DNA of 64,000 nucleotides from Apoderus coryli (Eukaryota > Arthropoda > Insecta > Coleoptera > Attelabidae), in NCBI GenBank assembly GCA_911728435.2, contig OU452201.1, positions 3,596,001-3,660,000 of the forward strand. The letters run 5' to 3'. The notes under the pieces are model-generated. The model made no database searches. It was not told the DNA's origin and saw only the letters and a program-made list of their open reading frames with translations. Of this stretch, positions 1-11,239 are shown in pieces; the stretch's first letter is position 1; each line of letters starts with the position of its first letter. The translations under genes were made by a program, and so were the position numbers.

Positions 1-1046
1 TGCATGCTCTTTCTATAATTTTGTCATATTACCCATAATAAGCAAGGTCATTAAACCTTCATTTGGTACTTAATTATTTTATACGATTTTAATTACTTTC
101 AAAACCGTTTCATCAACTGCTTTTATTATTAAAAGATCGAACTTAACTACAGGTAAGTTCGTTTGACCTAACGATATTTGTTGCTATTTAAAATATTTGT
201 TTATGTTTAAGGGTAATACCTAATCATACGAGATAATCATACCTATATCTAATCTTTTACAAAAGTTATACCGACAATTTCTACAAATGATTTAAAAATA
301 AATTAAAATTAAACGAACATGGATAAAAAGAAACTTAGAAAATGTGGTTAAATCCGACAACGTGGCATCAGTTTTAAGTGTGACTACGTTTATACCATTA
401 TTGGTAGCTGTATTTGTTGATATACGATCACATATTTCTATCCTGCAGTGCTTGTAAAATTGATAGGATGAGCATGAGTGTAAAATATAGGAACCTATTA
501 CAGCAAATTATAAAATCTTTCCTCTTTCATATTTTATTACATAAGTCCATCCGATTGTTCAATAAACCTATAGGGTGCCACATAGCTTATTTTCTTGGTC
601 GCTACCTACCTAACTTCCTATAATAAAGAACGTTTCATGGCTTTGATTCATACACGACGTAAGCTATAATAAGTAATCACAACATTGGAGTTTCCTCATT
701 AGCTTCAATTTCAACTTAAACCTTGCATTAATATAACTGGAAGCAGTCCTGTCGATTAATATTCACATTTAAAGTACAGTTGGGCACGAAAATCCAGCTT
801 ACCTAGATAAACTAGAAGGTCGCTCTAGGCATAACAGATAAATAAGTCTTGCAAATTCGACTGTTTTGTTAATGTCTTCAGGTGTCCGCGTGAAGCAATG
901 CTAAGCAGCAGTCATTATTATTTCACACGGTTTTAGCGCAGAAGAAGAGTGATTTATATATCTAAAATAAAATGTTTGCAAAATATCTAAGTAACTGATA
1001 ACAGTATAAATTTACAAAATGTTGCGCACAATTTAATTTACCAACC

Positions 1047-1210
1047 TGTAGCTTCTTAAGTAAGGCTGCAACACAACTACTAGCATTCTCCGGCTCCTGG
1101 TGCTCATTATTATTTGAGAAAAGTTGATGCTGTTGCTGCCTCGCCTCATTCTTCCGTAGTTTCAACAGTTTTTTAATGAGGCTCCTTTTGCGGCTCATAA
1201 AAATAAACAT
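1047..1210 (-). CDS. Putative first coding exon of an unidentified gene running off the left edge
   Basis: An open frame on the minus strand starts at 1210 (a second Met lies four codons on) and encodes a strongly basic, Gln/Asn-rich stretch beginning MFIFMSRKRSLIKKLLKLRK, followed by a short acidic segment and ending near LLKKLQ. At that point the minus strand reads CTACAG|GTTGGTAAAT, giving possible donors directly after CAG or four bases later. The bias towards K, R, Q and N and the nearby donor suggest a real 5' coding exon whose next exon lies beyond the window. I do not recognise the family and see no partner exon in bases 1-960. It could equally be a chance open frame in AT-rich DNA. 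Confidence 0.27.
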
Positions 1211-3376
1211 TAAAGTGGTTGAGGAATTTTCTTCGTCGCAGTTTAAACATTTGGGTGCCAGAACTTGGTTTAATTACACCGCAAATCAATATGATGTTTA
1301 AATTAACACAAACACACTATGTAAGTCAAACACCTATTAATTTCATTTAAATGCTTCTACTAGATAATATTAACATACACTACCTACTTTGTTATTAATA
1401 ATTATTATTCTTAATTAATACAATTTTTTTAAAATACGAACTTCACGAAAACTTTAGATCTCAGATCCCACTAAATTTCATTTAGTGGTAGAACGCGTAT
1501 GTTAACTTGTTGAAGACATTTAAATCTGTATTATTTTACTGGACTTGGGATATAAAAAAAAAAAAGAGGAGAAAAGGGAAAACACGCAAAACGCACGACA
1601 TAAGCCAACCAGCGGTCTCATAATAACTGAAAATCTGAAATTGCCTCCGTTCGGCATTTGACACATAAAAGTGCGGTCGTTTTTAGTTCGGTTTCTGTTA
1701 GGATTGCGACGTTGCCAGTAATACATCTTAACGAGAAATTAGTGAATTTGTAATTACTACTATAATAAGTAGTGAGAAATAATGATAAAATATTACAGAA
1801 TAGTCCATTCTAACAAGGAGTTTATATTTTAAGGATAAATAAAAAGATTCATTTCGGGAGCAGACGCCTTTTATTTATCCTTAAATGATAAAATAATTAT
1901 CTTTCTTTGAAAAATTATTTTTTTGCGATTTACTCAAAATAGGCAATTATGGTGCATTTAATTGTTTGAATTAGAGTACTAGTTTCGTTCCTGAAGGATG
2001 CTTTTTAAATTTATTTAGAAAATTGCAGCATTAGGTATACAAATAATTGTTTTATTCAAATCACAAACTTGCCTTTAATTGGAAAAACTATGCTTACACC
2101 ACTGTGTCACTATTGTAAATGTATTAGAAATGTTGTACATTGTTAAACCTCAACGATTACTAAATTCTAAATTTTGCTGAAGTAAGTTTTGTTTAAAGAC
2201 AATCATTACACACACTACGTGTAAATAGATTCACCGTGGCAACGTTGCACATGAGATACCGGCCCGACGTGGATTACCTGGTGGGGGTACTATGGCGCCA
2301 GTAGTAATACAGGATTGTATTTAACATTTTAAAATATTTAATTAGTAAATTTATTGTGTTTAAATTATCTTTTTGACAAGTATATTTCTTATTTTCAACC
2401 AAGTAGGTATTGTTATTATATTTATGTTGTTGAGCATTTTAGTAGTGATTTCTTACGCATTCAAAATATAGTTAACAATGCTTTGCTCAGTTATAACTTT
2501 GATTGATTCCGTTTTGTATATTATATAGGTACATACAGAAAGGCCGGTATTGCCGATTGTAGATTACTGTATTCTTTTCCAGTCTGAAATTAATTTATGC
2601 ATTTTGGTAAAATATTCTTATCATAAATTAAAATTAATAGTCATGCACTGAATATAACTTCACTTTTAACGCATGAATTTTGAAACAAATCCACCTATAT
2701 GAATCAGCAAATTACTGTTACAGTACTGATCTTTATAAATTAAATAATTTCTATTTATAGTAAATAAATAACCAATTTGAAAAACTTTTCCTTTTCTATT
2801 TCCTTCATTAAATTACAGGTTTAATTGGAATTATTTTCCTCGTACCTACGTAGGCACTGCTGGGAGATATGTCAATTATATAATTATTTGAAATATTTCG
2901 AAAATTATAGTTTAAGATTAATATTTGTAGATATAACGGTATATTATATCAGTTTGTTAATCAGGATATTTACATAATGTTTTAACAAGTATACATAACT
3001 ATTGACATTAACGAATAGTTTATTGATCAGTTTAGTACTTATAATCGCTATGAATAATTAATGTGTTGTGGTTTCTTGGAGAAAAATAACGCTGCTTCAG
3101 AAACAGAATTTTTTTTATTATCAAGGTTTTGTTAAAATTTGAAAAACACCAACCAAAAGTTTTTTTACGCATCCACCCATATCATTTAGCACTACTCTAT
3201 CAAAGTTGCGACGAAATGAGTTGCAGCATGCTCTACAAATATATACACACAATATATTCATTGAATACAATTAAGACCTTTCAAAAGTATTTTCTCGCAT
3301 TGACAATTTATGAATAGCAGATTGAAACTAAAAAATTTCGATAAGATCAATCTTTTTACAGATAATTTAAACAGTA
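1211..3376. other. Intergenic, no gene seen
   Basis: AT-rich sequence without a supportable coding frame, tRNA or transposase remnant. A poly-purine run lies near 1553-1580. If the exon at 1047-1210 is real, the first few hundred bases here would be its 5' UTR and promoter, but I see no diagnostic core element. Confidence 0.5.
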
Positions 3377-4032
3377 TAATAATAATAATAATAAACAGTT
3401 TATTTGCAGTCATATATAAAGAAAAATTTACAATGCATAACGTGTAAACATAATAAAAACGCAAGAAGCCAAAAAAAAAAAAAAAATAACTGCAAAAGGG
3501 GTTAGAAGGCAGTAAAACTGATTTTGATATTCTAACCCGTACGGAAAAATTAACACTTTATACTACTACAACTATAACAGTTCCCGAAAACTTACAATTA
3601 ACTAAAGCAATTTAAACTGCAATGAATACAAAGAAAGAAAAACAACAAAAAGAAAACAAAATTAAAATAAAATTAAATTTGAAATCATACCACTACACAA
3701 TATGAAAATTAAACCAAATTTAATAGTTTTCTTCTAAGAAGTACACGAAACGTTGTTATTTTATAAGTCTTAAAATTGTGAGGAATTCCATTGCAGATGC
3801 TATAGACGTTATAGGAAAAGGGTCGCTCGAATAACAAGGTGCGATGAGCTGGAGGAGACAATAAACCCTTAAACCTCAGATTAAGATTGTGTACATCAGA
3901 CCTAAACCTAATCTTTTCGAACAAATATGGTGGATGCCCGTCAAGCAGTAAATTGTGATAAAAGCATGCAGCAAATGGGTTTTTAATAAATTGAGTTTTT
4001 ATGACATATTCATCCAAAATAAATAGAAACAT
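3377..4032 (-). mobile_element. LINE 3' fragment with reverse-transcriptase C-terminus and ATT-repeat tail
   Basis: The minus-strand frame from 4032 to 3709 has the C-terminal tail signature of insect non-LTR retrotransposon polymerases: a segment RFRSDVHNLNLRF, then SPPAHRTLLFERPFSYNVY and a C-terminus rich in basic residues and leucine. After the stop (lower coordinates) comes an AT-rich 3' UTR, and the fragment ends in a run of ATT repeats at about 3379-3396. Such simple-repeat tails are typical of LINEs without poly(A). The catalytic core of the polymerase is absent, so this is a 5'-truncated, dead copy. The exact 5' break above 4032 is unclear. Confidence 0.6.
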
Positions 4033-5324
4033 TTTTTGAGGATTTCTGGTCGGTTTCCTATACTAACACTATTAAATATAGTGGTGTGAACCCTGTAACC
4101 CTCCCTTTTTTAGTATGTACACCATTGCCTTCCAAACTACAATTTGTTACCAAATAATTAACTTTACTTTTTGTCCTTTTAAAAAGTACAACTTCGAGAA
4201 GATATAATTCCGTATAGACATTGCTTCTTTTGACTATTCTATATTCATAAATAATGGTGCCATGGGAAAACCCCATATAACCAGTTAGCAAATCTGAATT
4301 TTCTCAAAAAAGAAAGGTTCATAAAATGTATGTTAGGTGATGTATTTATATCCCTTTTTACCTCTCATGATCCTTTTGTGCTCTTGATATTTATGGTATT
4401 ACTATCTTAGGTCAAGTTTTATTTGTAATAGAAAGGTATTGAGATTGAATCGAATATATCGATACATTTCTTGTATCTCTAAATGAAAGAAAGGTGACAT
4501 TTTGAGCATCCGCAGTTTTGTTTACGTCTAGTACTAATATATCAAAATTGTCATTAAATGCAGACGCCTAGATGGTGACGACGGTAAAATAGACTTATTA
4601 TGCGAATGCCAAATGTGTCAACTTGTGTCATTTAAAAACAATTTTGTCAGATTTAGTTCAAGAGTTCGGGTAGCTAAAAGTTGTCAGGACAATGGCGACC
4701 ATCTGACAATGTGACTATAATAATAACTGTCACTTTGGGGGCTCAATTTTCAAGGTCAGTTGAGAATCCCTATTTGCGACCAAGGATTCGGAAAGAATAG
4801 AAAAATTTTTGTTGTTGAAAAGGTCAAATCAAAGTTGAAATTTAACCCTGAATTCTAGTCTCACATGTTCAATCATCGAGTATAGTCTCAAAACGTACGA
4901 ATAAAATAATCAAGCGCAAAATTACAAAGATCATAAATTTCTGATTTGAGATTTGCCTAAGTGAAATATTTGGTTCCAACATTGTCATGTCGTTTGATTT
5001 TATTGTTATGTACCGATGACATGAAAATTATTATAATGCCTACTCCGTATCTTCTCCATGTCCTCTTCTTGCCCCTTTTTTGATTCACCTCATTTTGTAT
5101 TTTGAAAAATCACACACCGTGTGTGTTGTCTCTCTTTTATGTATCGTATAGCGCCAGGGAAGTAAGTCTAGACCGCAGGCGGCGCGAGAGTTTTGTTGGT
5201 ATTTGGACACAGGTGCGTATTCAATATTATATATAAAAAAATTAATGACAAGAAAGGGTCTCTTGATTTTTATAGTCACACGGTGGCGCTTGAAATCATT
5301 GAATTGAATCATAAATTTCAATAC

Positions 5325-5475
5325 AAATGCCTTCCATGATGGCAAAAGTCTTGTGGCCCTGTTGCTAGACCTCTCGAAGGATTTTGACGGTGTTAAATTG
5401 AGTTTGTTACCGATCGACTTTGCTAGCTATGTCCCTCAAAGATTCGTGTTCGGATCACTACTTTTTATACTATAA
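5325..5475 (+). mobile_element. Reverse-transcriptase fossil (LINE, jockey-like)
   Basis: In one frame the plus strand reads NAFHDGKSLVALLLDLSKDF and continues to VPQRFVFGSLLFIL before a stop. These match two consecutive blocks of non-LTR polymerases, the LLLDLSKAFD block and the (G)VPQGSVLGPLLF block, but the residues between them are shortened and the second block has lost its conserved Gly-Ser pair. Weak polymerase-like words continue in other frames to about 5630. It is a short relic of a separate insertion from the one at 3.4-4.0 kb, since it lies on the opposite strand. Confidence 0.55.
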
Positions 5476-5956
5476 TATTTGTAACAGCAACCCTACTTCC
5501 TGGTTTTGACTAGATGTGTGAAACGACCTCTCGTTGGTTGGCAGCAAATGGCTTCGGTCTAATCACTCTAAAACAAAAAATCGTATTATCGTTTTCGCAT
5601 CTTTTACTTAAGCACTGTTTTGTTGGTGATATTTCATGAGTTAATTCAGAGCCATATCTGTAGTTTTCGCTATAGGAGAAGGCTGTCTATATTGGACCAG
5701 TTTTCGGTTTGAGAAAACTAATCAAAACACTTTCAAATTTATACACATAATACGTTCACTTCTAGTTATTTTCTCAGAATTTTTTTGTTGAAAAGTTTCC
5801 GTATAGAAAAATGTAATCCGAAACCCGTGAAGCTGGTCTATTATAGGAAACTGATTGCCTAAATTGAACCAGTGGGTTCCTATATTGGATCATCTATTTC
5901 AGTTCCGTAAAACAAAAAAAATACATTAAATGAACAGGATATAATAGTTTTGTTTA

Positions 5957-6170
5957 AAACCAAATGTCAAAGTTAAGGGTATGTTCCGCCAACCTCTCCT
6001 GAAGCTCCGGTGAAAAGACGAAAATGTTATGCTCTTGGTTAGCCATTTTATTTTTTGGATCCAAATGCCGTTTGAATGTCGCTTTTGGGGCACTATACTT
6101 TGTAAGGCTTTCCGTATATCTGAATCTCCATTTACCATATTTTATGCCTTTTCTATTATTGGAAAACATT
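5957..6170 (-). mobile_element. Tigger/pogo-type transposase N-terminal fragment
   Basis: The minus strand encodes a Met-initiated segment with YGKWRFRYTESL, then APKATFKRHLDPKNKMA, then FVFSPELQERLAEHTLNFD. This follows the helix-turn-helix start of pogo/Tigger transposases, where a GKW word is followed by a P-x-ATLKRHL recognition helix and a later F-x-P-ELE-x-LV-x-HI region. Only this DNA-binding start is visible; the catalytic DDE part is missing. The surrounding 5.69-6.36 kb repeats the word TATATTGGACCA several times in both orientations, probably part of the same or another decayed element. Confidence 0.5.
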
Positions 6171-6359
6171 CTGGAATAAAGTAAAAAAATGGTAGCCTAT
6201 ATTGGACCACGCAATATTCACAAAAACTAGATCGAAATAGCAAAAATAATTCTCTTGTAATGATGACTTTGTAACAGTCAAAGAGGATTTCATGGATGGC
6301 GCTTATTTCTTCAAATATGGCGGTGGTCCCATTTAGGAAGCGGTTCAATATAGGCAACC

Positions 6360-7837
6360 TGACCCTACAACGGCGTGGCGGGCATGATTGGAGTTGGACT
6401 TGTAAATTAAGACAAATTTATTGTACGTAGTAGCAAGTCTTTGATTGTTTTTCTCATTGTTTAGGGCATCTCAATGTTTACATTTGTTGTTCATGGCGCT
6501 CATGGTGCGAAATCTTAAAGCAATTAAATTCTCTGCAAAAAGTTTGATATTAAGGTAATTGACTTGTGAACTAAACTAACAAATTTGACATTATGTCAGA
6601 ACTGACAGATATGTTTATTTTCATATATTTTTTCAAAGCCTATCTAAATAGGAAATTAGTTACATGTCGTAAACTGACATGATATTGAATAAAAAAGGAT
6701 GACCATTAGCGGTTAAACGGGGGGACCCTTGCCTTAATTAATTATAACTTAACTTTTTTCTCTTGTGACTTTTATTCCATTTGTGTTAAAAATGTCATAA
6801 AATAAAGTTTTCTACATAAAAAAGGCATAGTTGTTTTTTCTCGAAAAACTTAATGGCTTTCGAGAAATTTCGAATTTAGGACAAAACTGGTCCTTAGTAC
6901 ACAGCAATTCTAAAACGATTCTAGAATGTTAATCAATTTTAACAGAATTTATAATGGATTACCAAGATGAAATGTTATTTTATCAAGTTACTATTCATGG
7001 TACGCCACTGTATTTCCAGAATTATAGACTAATTTAATAATTTGTTTTCGTTAAAAGAAGTATATAAAAGATGATATGGTTACCACACTGGCTGGCGCCT
7101 ATTATAAATCCAAAACAAAAGAAGCTATCGCCGAAAATGTGTGGCGACAACAAAAAAGAGAAAATTATATGGGACAAATATTACAATTATTTTTGAACAC
7201 AATCTTATGTCTTTGTTACACTACTTTCAGTGTCGTGTAAATGACCATATGTTATTAAGTTTCAAAACTTTTGTAATTTCCAAGAAAAGAGGTACAAACA
7301 ACTACCTAATATATATAATTTTTCATTTTTTTTTTGCTTTTTATACTTTTATTTTAAATAAAAGTAATAATACGAACTGTCTTGTGGCATCTGCATAACT
7401 GAAGAGACGAATTGAAACCGAAACAGAAAGAAACGCAAACTTGTTTGCTCTAAGGATTTGGGTCCTCAACAAACAATTAAGTTTAGGAAAACAAATCGCC
7501 GCGCCGTTCCGAAACATTTCCGATGTCCATACTTCTTGTACTCATCAGTATGGCATGATTTTCATAAAAGTCTTGTGACAAAAGTCAAACCTCTTTGTTT
7601 TGAAAATGACTAAGGTCGAACCTCTTACTTTTCACGGATGACAAAAGTAAAAAAAACAGCTGTTCTTGCACAAAGTGCTTAGCTACAACAGATGAATTTT
7701 GGCTGGTCTTGTCTTAGAGCTATCTACAAAATTCCAAACATTTTGAATAATATTTTTAAATTAATTAATTTGAGAATCAATGGCAAAGAGTCTTTTGGCA
7801 ACAAGATGTATTAGGTTTTGATAAAGCATTGGTTTTT
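6360..7837. other. Intergenic, no gene seen
   Basis: No supportable coding frame. The sequence near 6990-7010 contains TACGCCACTG, whose reverse complement CAGTGGCGTA resembles the end of many hAT elements. Similar words occur near 25,885 and 59,097, but I see no partner end. Confidence 0.4.
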
Positions 7838-7968
7838 GATGAAAAAAATGGAAACTCTGCTCCATCGAGACAAATGGTAGAGAAGTGGATTGCTGAAACA
7901 AATGATGCAGAGCGCAGTGGACGCCCAAATGAGGCAGTTATTCAAAATATCAAAATTGTAAAAAAATG
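7838..7968 (+). mobile_element. Mariner transposase N-terminal fragment
   Basis: The frame reads GNSAPSRQMVEKWIAE and continues TNDAERSGRPNEAV before ending at a stop at 7966-7968. In mariner transposases the helix ending in W-x-AEFKRGRTSTDDAERSGRP is one of the most recognisable N-terminal blocks; here about six residues between AE and the DAERSGRP word are deleted. It appears to be the same cecropia-like type as the C-terminal piece at 31.3-31.7 kb, though nothing shows they come from one insertion. Confidence 0.55.
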
Positions 7969-8256
7969 AAACAAAATGCACCCTGTAATTATATATTTTC
8001 ATAGGAAAACAAACGATATTTGGTGTCTGGTCGCTTCATTGGTTTTATAAACAACACACATATACATACATGTTGTTATACAAAAATAAGACCGACGCCG
8101 GTCTTTAGGACTTCTGGCGTCCACCACCAGCGTCGGTCAGAGTGTCGCCCCAAGCGAAAAGGGGCGAGAAAACACAAACATCCATCCCCCTCTCATTCAT
8201 AATATCTTTATTTTTTTATTACTGCTCTGTCCTTTTCATATACAAGATTGAAGAAG

Positions 8257-8576
8257 TACGATGGGGAAACTTTAGGATAAATTAGGTTCTCCTTTTGTAA
8301 AATTTATACAAAGTGTGTCATTAAAAATCACTCTAAAAATAAATCGAGATCAACTACTGACTTGATATGTCATTCTTACAACTATTGGATTTGTTTACTG
8401 CTGGAAGCATTGGGTTTCAAAAGTCTGCATGGTCAAACTTTCTGAAGTTAGAAGAAACAGAAAGAGCATTGAATAAGCACGATGGAGAAACTTTAGGTTC
8501 AATCAAAATAAATCCAAATCAACTACTGACTTGATATGTCATTCAACAAATATTGGATTTGTTTACTTCTCGAAGA
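8257..8576. repeat. Imperfect direct duplication, two units
   Basis: Two units in the same orientation share GATGG(G/A)GAAACTTTAGG and, further on, ATCAACTACTGACTTGATAT followed by GTCATTC and TATTGGATTTGTTTACT. The first spans about 8257-8405 and the second about 8477-8576; the second lacks about 40 bases between the two shared blocks. The sequence between the units is unrelated. Origin unknown; it may be the remains of a repetitive element inserted twice or locally duplicated. Confidence 0.6.
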
Positions 8577-8589
8577 ATGTCAGTTAATT

Positions 8590-10670
8590 CTTCGCACTTT
8601 CTTAATCACATTGTTCTATAATTGATCATAACGCAGCTAAAATAATTCACTCAGTGAATAATTTTTGTTAGACTTCTCCTGAAGGCCTATACAGGGTGTA
8701 CCATTTTGATATTTTTTCAAAATTTTAATCGTAACATTTTAGTACAGTTAAAGTTTAATCTTTTTCACCAAAGCAAAGACTAATGTATATGCCCAAAGTA
8801 TCAGAAGATTATGCCCCTGTAGACAACAAGACAGTAGCGCGCCGTGAAAAGCCCCTGATTAAAAAATCCTTTTTTAATTTTGTAAGAAATTTCAACTCCA
8901 AAGCAATTTTGATGCATTTTCGATTTTGTTGTCACAAAATTATTTTTTATTTAATGGCACTGGCGAGAACCAACTGGACTAATACCAATGTTTACATATT
9001 GTTAAAAATGTATCAGAAAATGGCGTTTATCATCATTGTCCTTCTGTGTTTTCAAATTTCCGAAATAGTTTGTTATTAGTCGTGAATTACTTTGCGTAAT
9101 TTGCCTCCGGCCGGCGCTTATATCGTTTCTATTTCTTTAAGTTGAGTTCACATTGTATACAATGTTCTTCTACATTATTAATTTAATCCTATTTTGCCTC
9201 CCACCGAACCGGAACACCCCCTATGTCACGGAAATTACTGCACATTTTGTATTTTCCGTTTTCATCTACGTAAACATTCTACCGATACTTGTTATATTAT
9301 AGTCGTTGTATGTACTGTGGAACCATTGCCAAATTGTTTGACTTTTGAGTTATTAGTCTGGTTTTGATTCGACCAATTTCTTCATATAAGACTATTTCGA
9401 CGACGCCAACTTATTGTACATTGTAACAAACAAACGGACGACTTGGCTATTATGAGCTTCCGAGCTTTGTCTTATTCTGTCTTCTGCTAATAAATGGTAA
9501 TTTTTGTTTTTAATCTTATGATGGATTTTTAAAATAACAAACATTTAGAATGCAGGAAAATGTTTGTAAAAATTTTTATTAAAACAAAGTGGTACAGGCT
9601 TGGAACATTTGCTTGGTTGTTCTTATGAAGCTTTACAGAGAGTAAAAACTTCAGTCACATAAAGACATCCAGAGAGACCAACGCTGTTCAGATCATTTTC
9701 CAATCGAACGATCCTCAGATCCGTTACAGTTAGAAAGGTGAAATCGAACCCTAAAGGGTAGTGTAATCGATGAGTAGCATTTGGCGTAGAGTAATGTTGA
9801 AGAACAGTTTCTATACCAATTCACCAAAACATTTTTAAGAATCTCGTCGCGCGTTTCACTGGTAGTGAAATTAATTGAATTGAGATAAACCAAAACAACT
9901 CAACAAACAAACGTTTGCCTAGTCTAGTAGTTTTTGGGATCACGAGCCGCCACTGGTGTATCAGGAAAAAAACTTGTTGAAGTTTATTTTCTTGCCTAAA
10001 CATGCCCAACTGCTCTTAGATTTTTCTTCTGTTTTGCTGTGAATTGTAAATTGGTCCTTCCAGATTTGTTCAGAAATATTATTTTATTATAATTCCCGCA
10101 CAGGGAAAGTATTGTGAACGCGGTGTACATAGATTGTGTACATAGACCCGTCAAAATACAAAACACAAAAAAACATTGAGCATAATTTAATGAAAACTGA
10201 AAATATAAATCAAAATACAAATACATATTTATACAAATATAACAAACTCTTGACACAGCTTAACAACACTATACTGAGGTGGTAAATTCCTGTAGGCTGT
10301 AGAACGCACCGTTTGTAAGAAACTCTTTTAATAAATTTTTGAAAATGCTCATATTTGCAGTTTCTTATCTTTGAGGGAAGAAGATTGAAATAACAGTATC
10401 CTGAGTATACAGAGGCGATTTTTTATAAAACTCGTGATTGGGTCGAGGTAGATTATAGGATATAAGACGGATATAACCATTTTGAGGTTCCTTGAGACGA
10501 TTAAGACTTAAGACCATTTCCAGATGGAAGTCTGTCTGTCTGTATGTATGTATTATTCCCGATAGCACCGCCTAAACGCTTTAACCAATTGAGGTAAATT
10601 TTGGTATATATGCGGGGTAACTTTTGATATTTGCCTCCATAATTCTCGAAAAAATTGCGTCTGAAATTTC
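8590..10670. other. Intergenic with scattered repeat ends
   Basis: No gene is supported. A transposon-end word TACAGGGTGTACC lies at about 8690. The 27-base sequence at 10,095-10,121 recurs as an exact reverse complement at 32,591-32,617. Short open frames here lack family resemblance. Confidence 0.4.
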
Positions 10671-11235
10671 GGAACTACAATTTCAAATACCAAATTTACG
10701 ATTACTATACGGGGTATATCAAAAATAACGTTTTTAATGATAATGATTTTGATTTTTTTGTTTTTTTTTTAATTTTATGAAAATATTTTCAAAATCGTGA
10801 TTTATTACACCAATTGTGCAAAAAACAATAATCAACTTTTTTCTCAAAGTGGTTGATTTCATAGCTACTATTAAAATAATACATTTAAAAAAAACAAGGA
10901 AATCAAAATTAATAATTTTATTATTTTAATAGTAGCTATGAAATCAACCACTTTGGGAAAAAAGTTTATTAGTGTTTTTTGCACAATTGGTGTAATAAAT
11001 CACGAGTTTGAAAATATTTTCAAAAAATTAAAAAAAAATACAAAAAAAACAAAATCATTAAAAATGTTATTTTTGATATACCCTGTATAGTAATCGTAAA
11101 TTTGGTATTTGAAATTGTAGATTCGACATAGGCAGACGTTTTTATAAAGAATGACTTTTTCTTCTAAATCTACAAATAAAAAAGTTTTTCCTCTTCCAAA
11201 CTCTATCCCTGAACACATTGTATATATTGTCCGAA
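10671..11235. repeat. Foldback element, long inverted arms (family A)
   Basis: Bases 10,671-10,885 and 10,912-11,121 are inverted copies of each other: the left arm runs from ACTACAATTTCAAATACC through a CACCAATTGTGCAAAAAAC block to TTGATTTCATAGCTACTATT, and the right arm repeats these words inverted. The right side continues outward to about 11,235 through an AAGAATGACTTTTTCTTC segment to a terminal TCCCTGAACACATT. A related copy occurs at 33.06-35.08 kb. No coding capacity is seen, so this is a non-autonomous foldback/MITE-type element. Confidence 0.7.
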
Positions 11236-11239
11236 AAGT

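Noticed and set aside
6990..7010. hAT element end (CAGTGGCGTA, inverted)
   Set aside because: Only single end-like words occur here and near 25,885 and 59,097; no matching opposite end or transposase.
8783..9079. 98-codon open frame with a hydrophobic end
   Set aside because: No family resemblance and AT-driven composition, next to a transposon end word; most likely chance.
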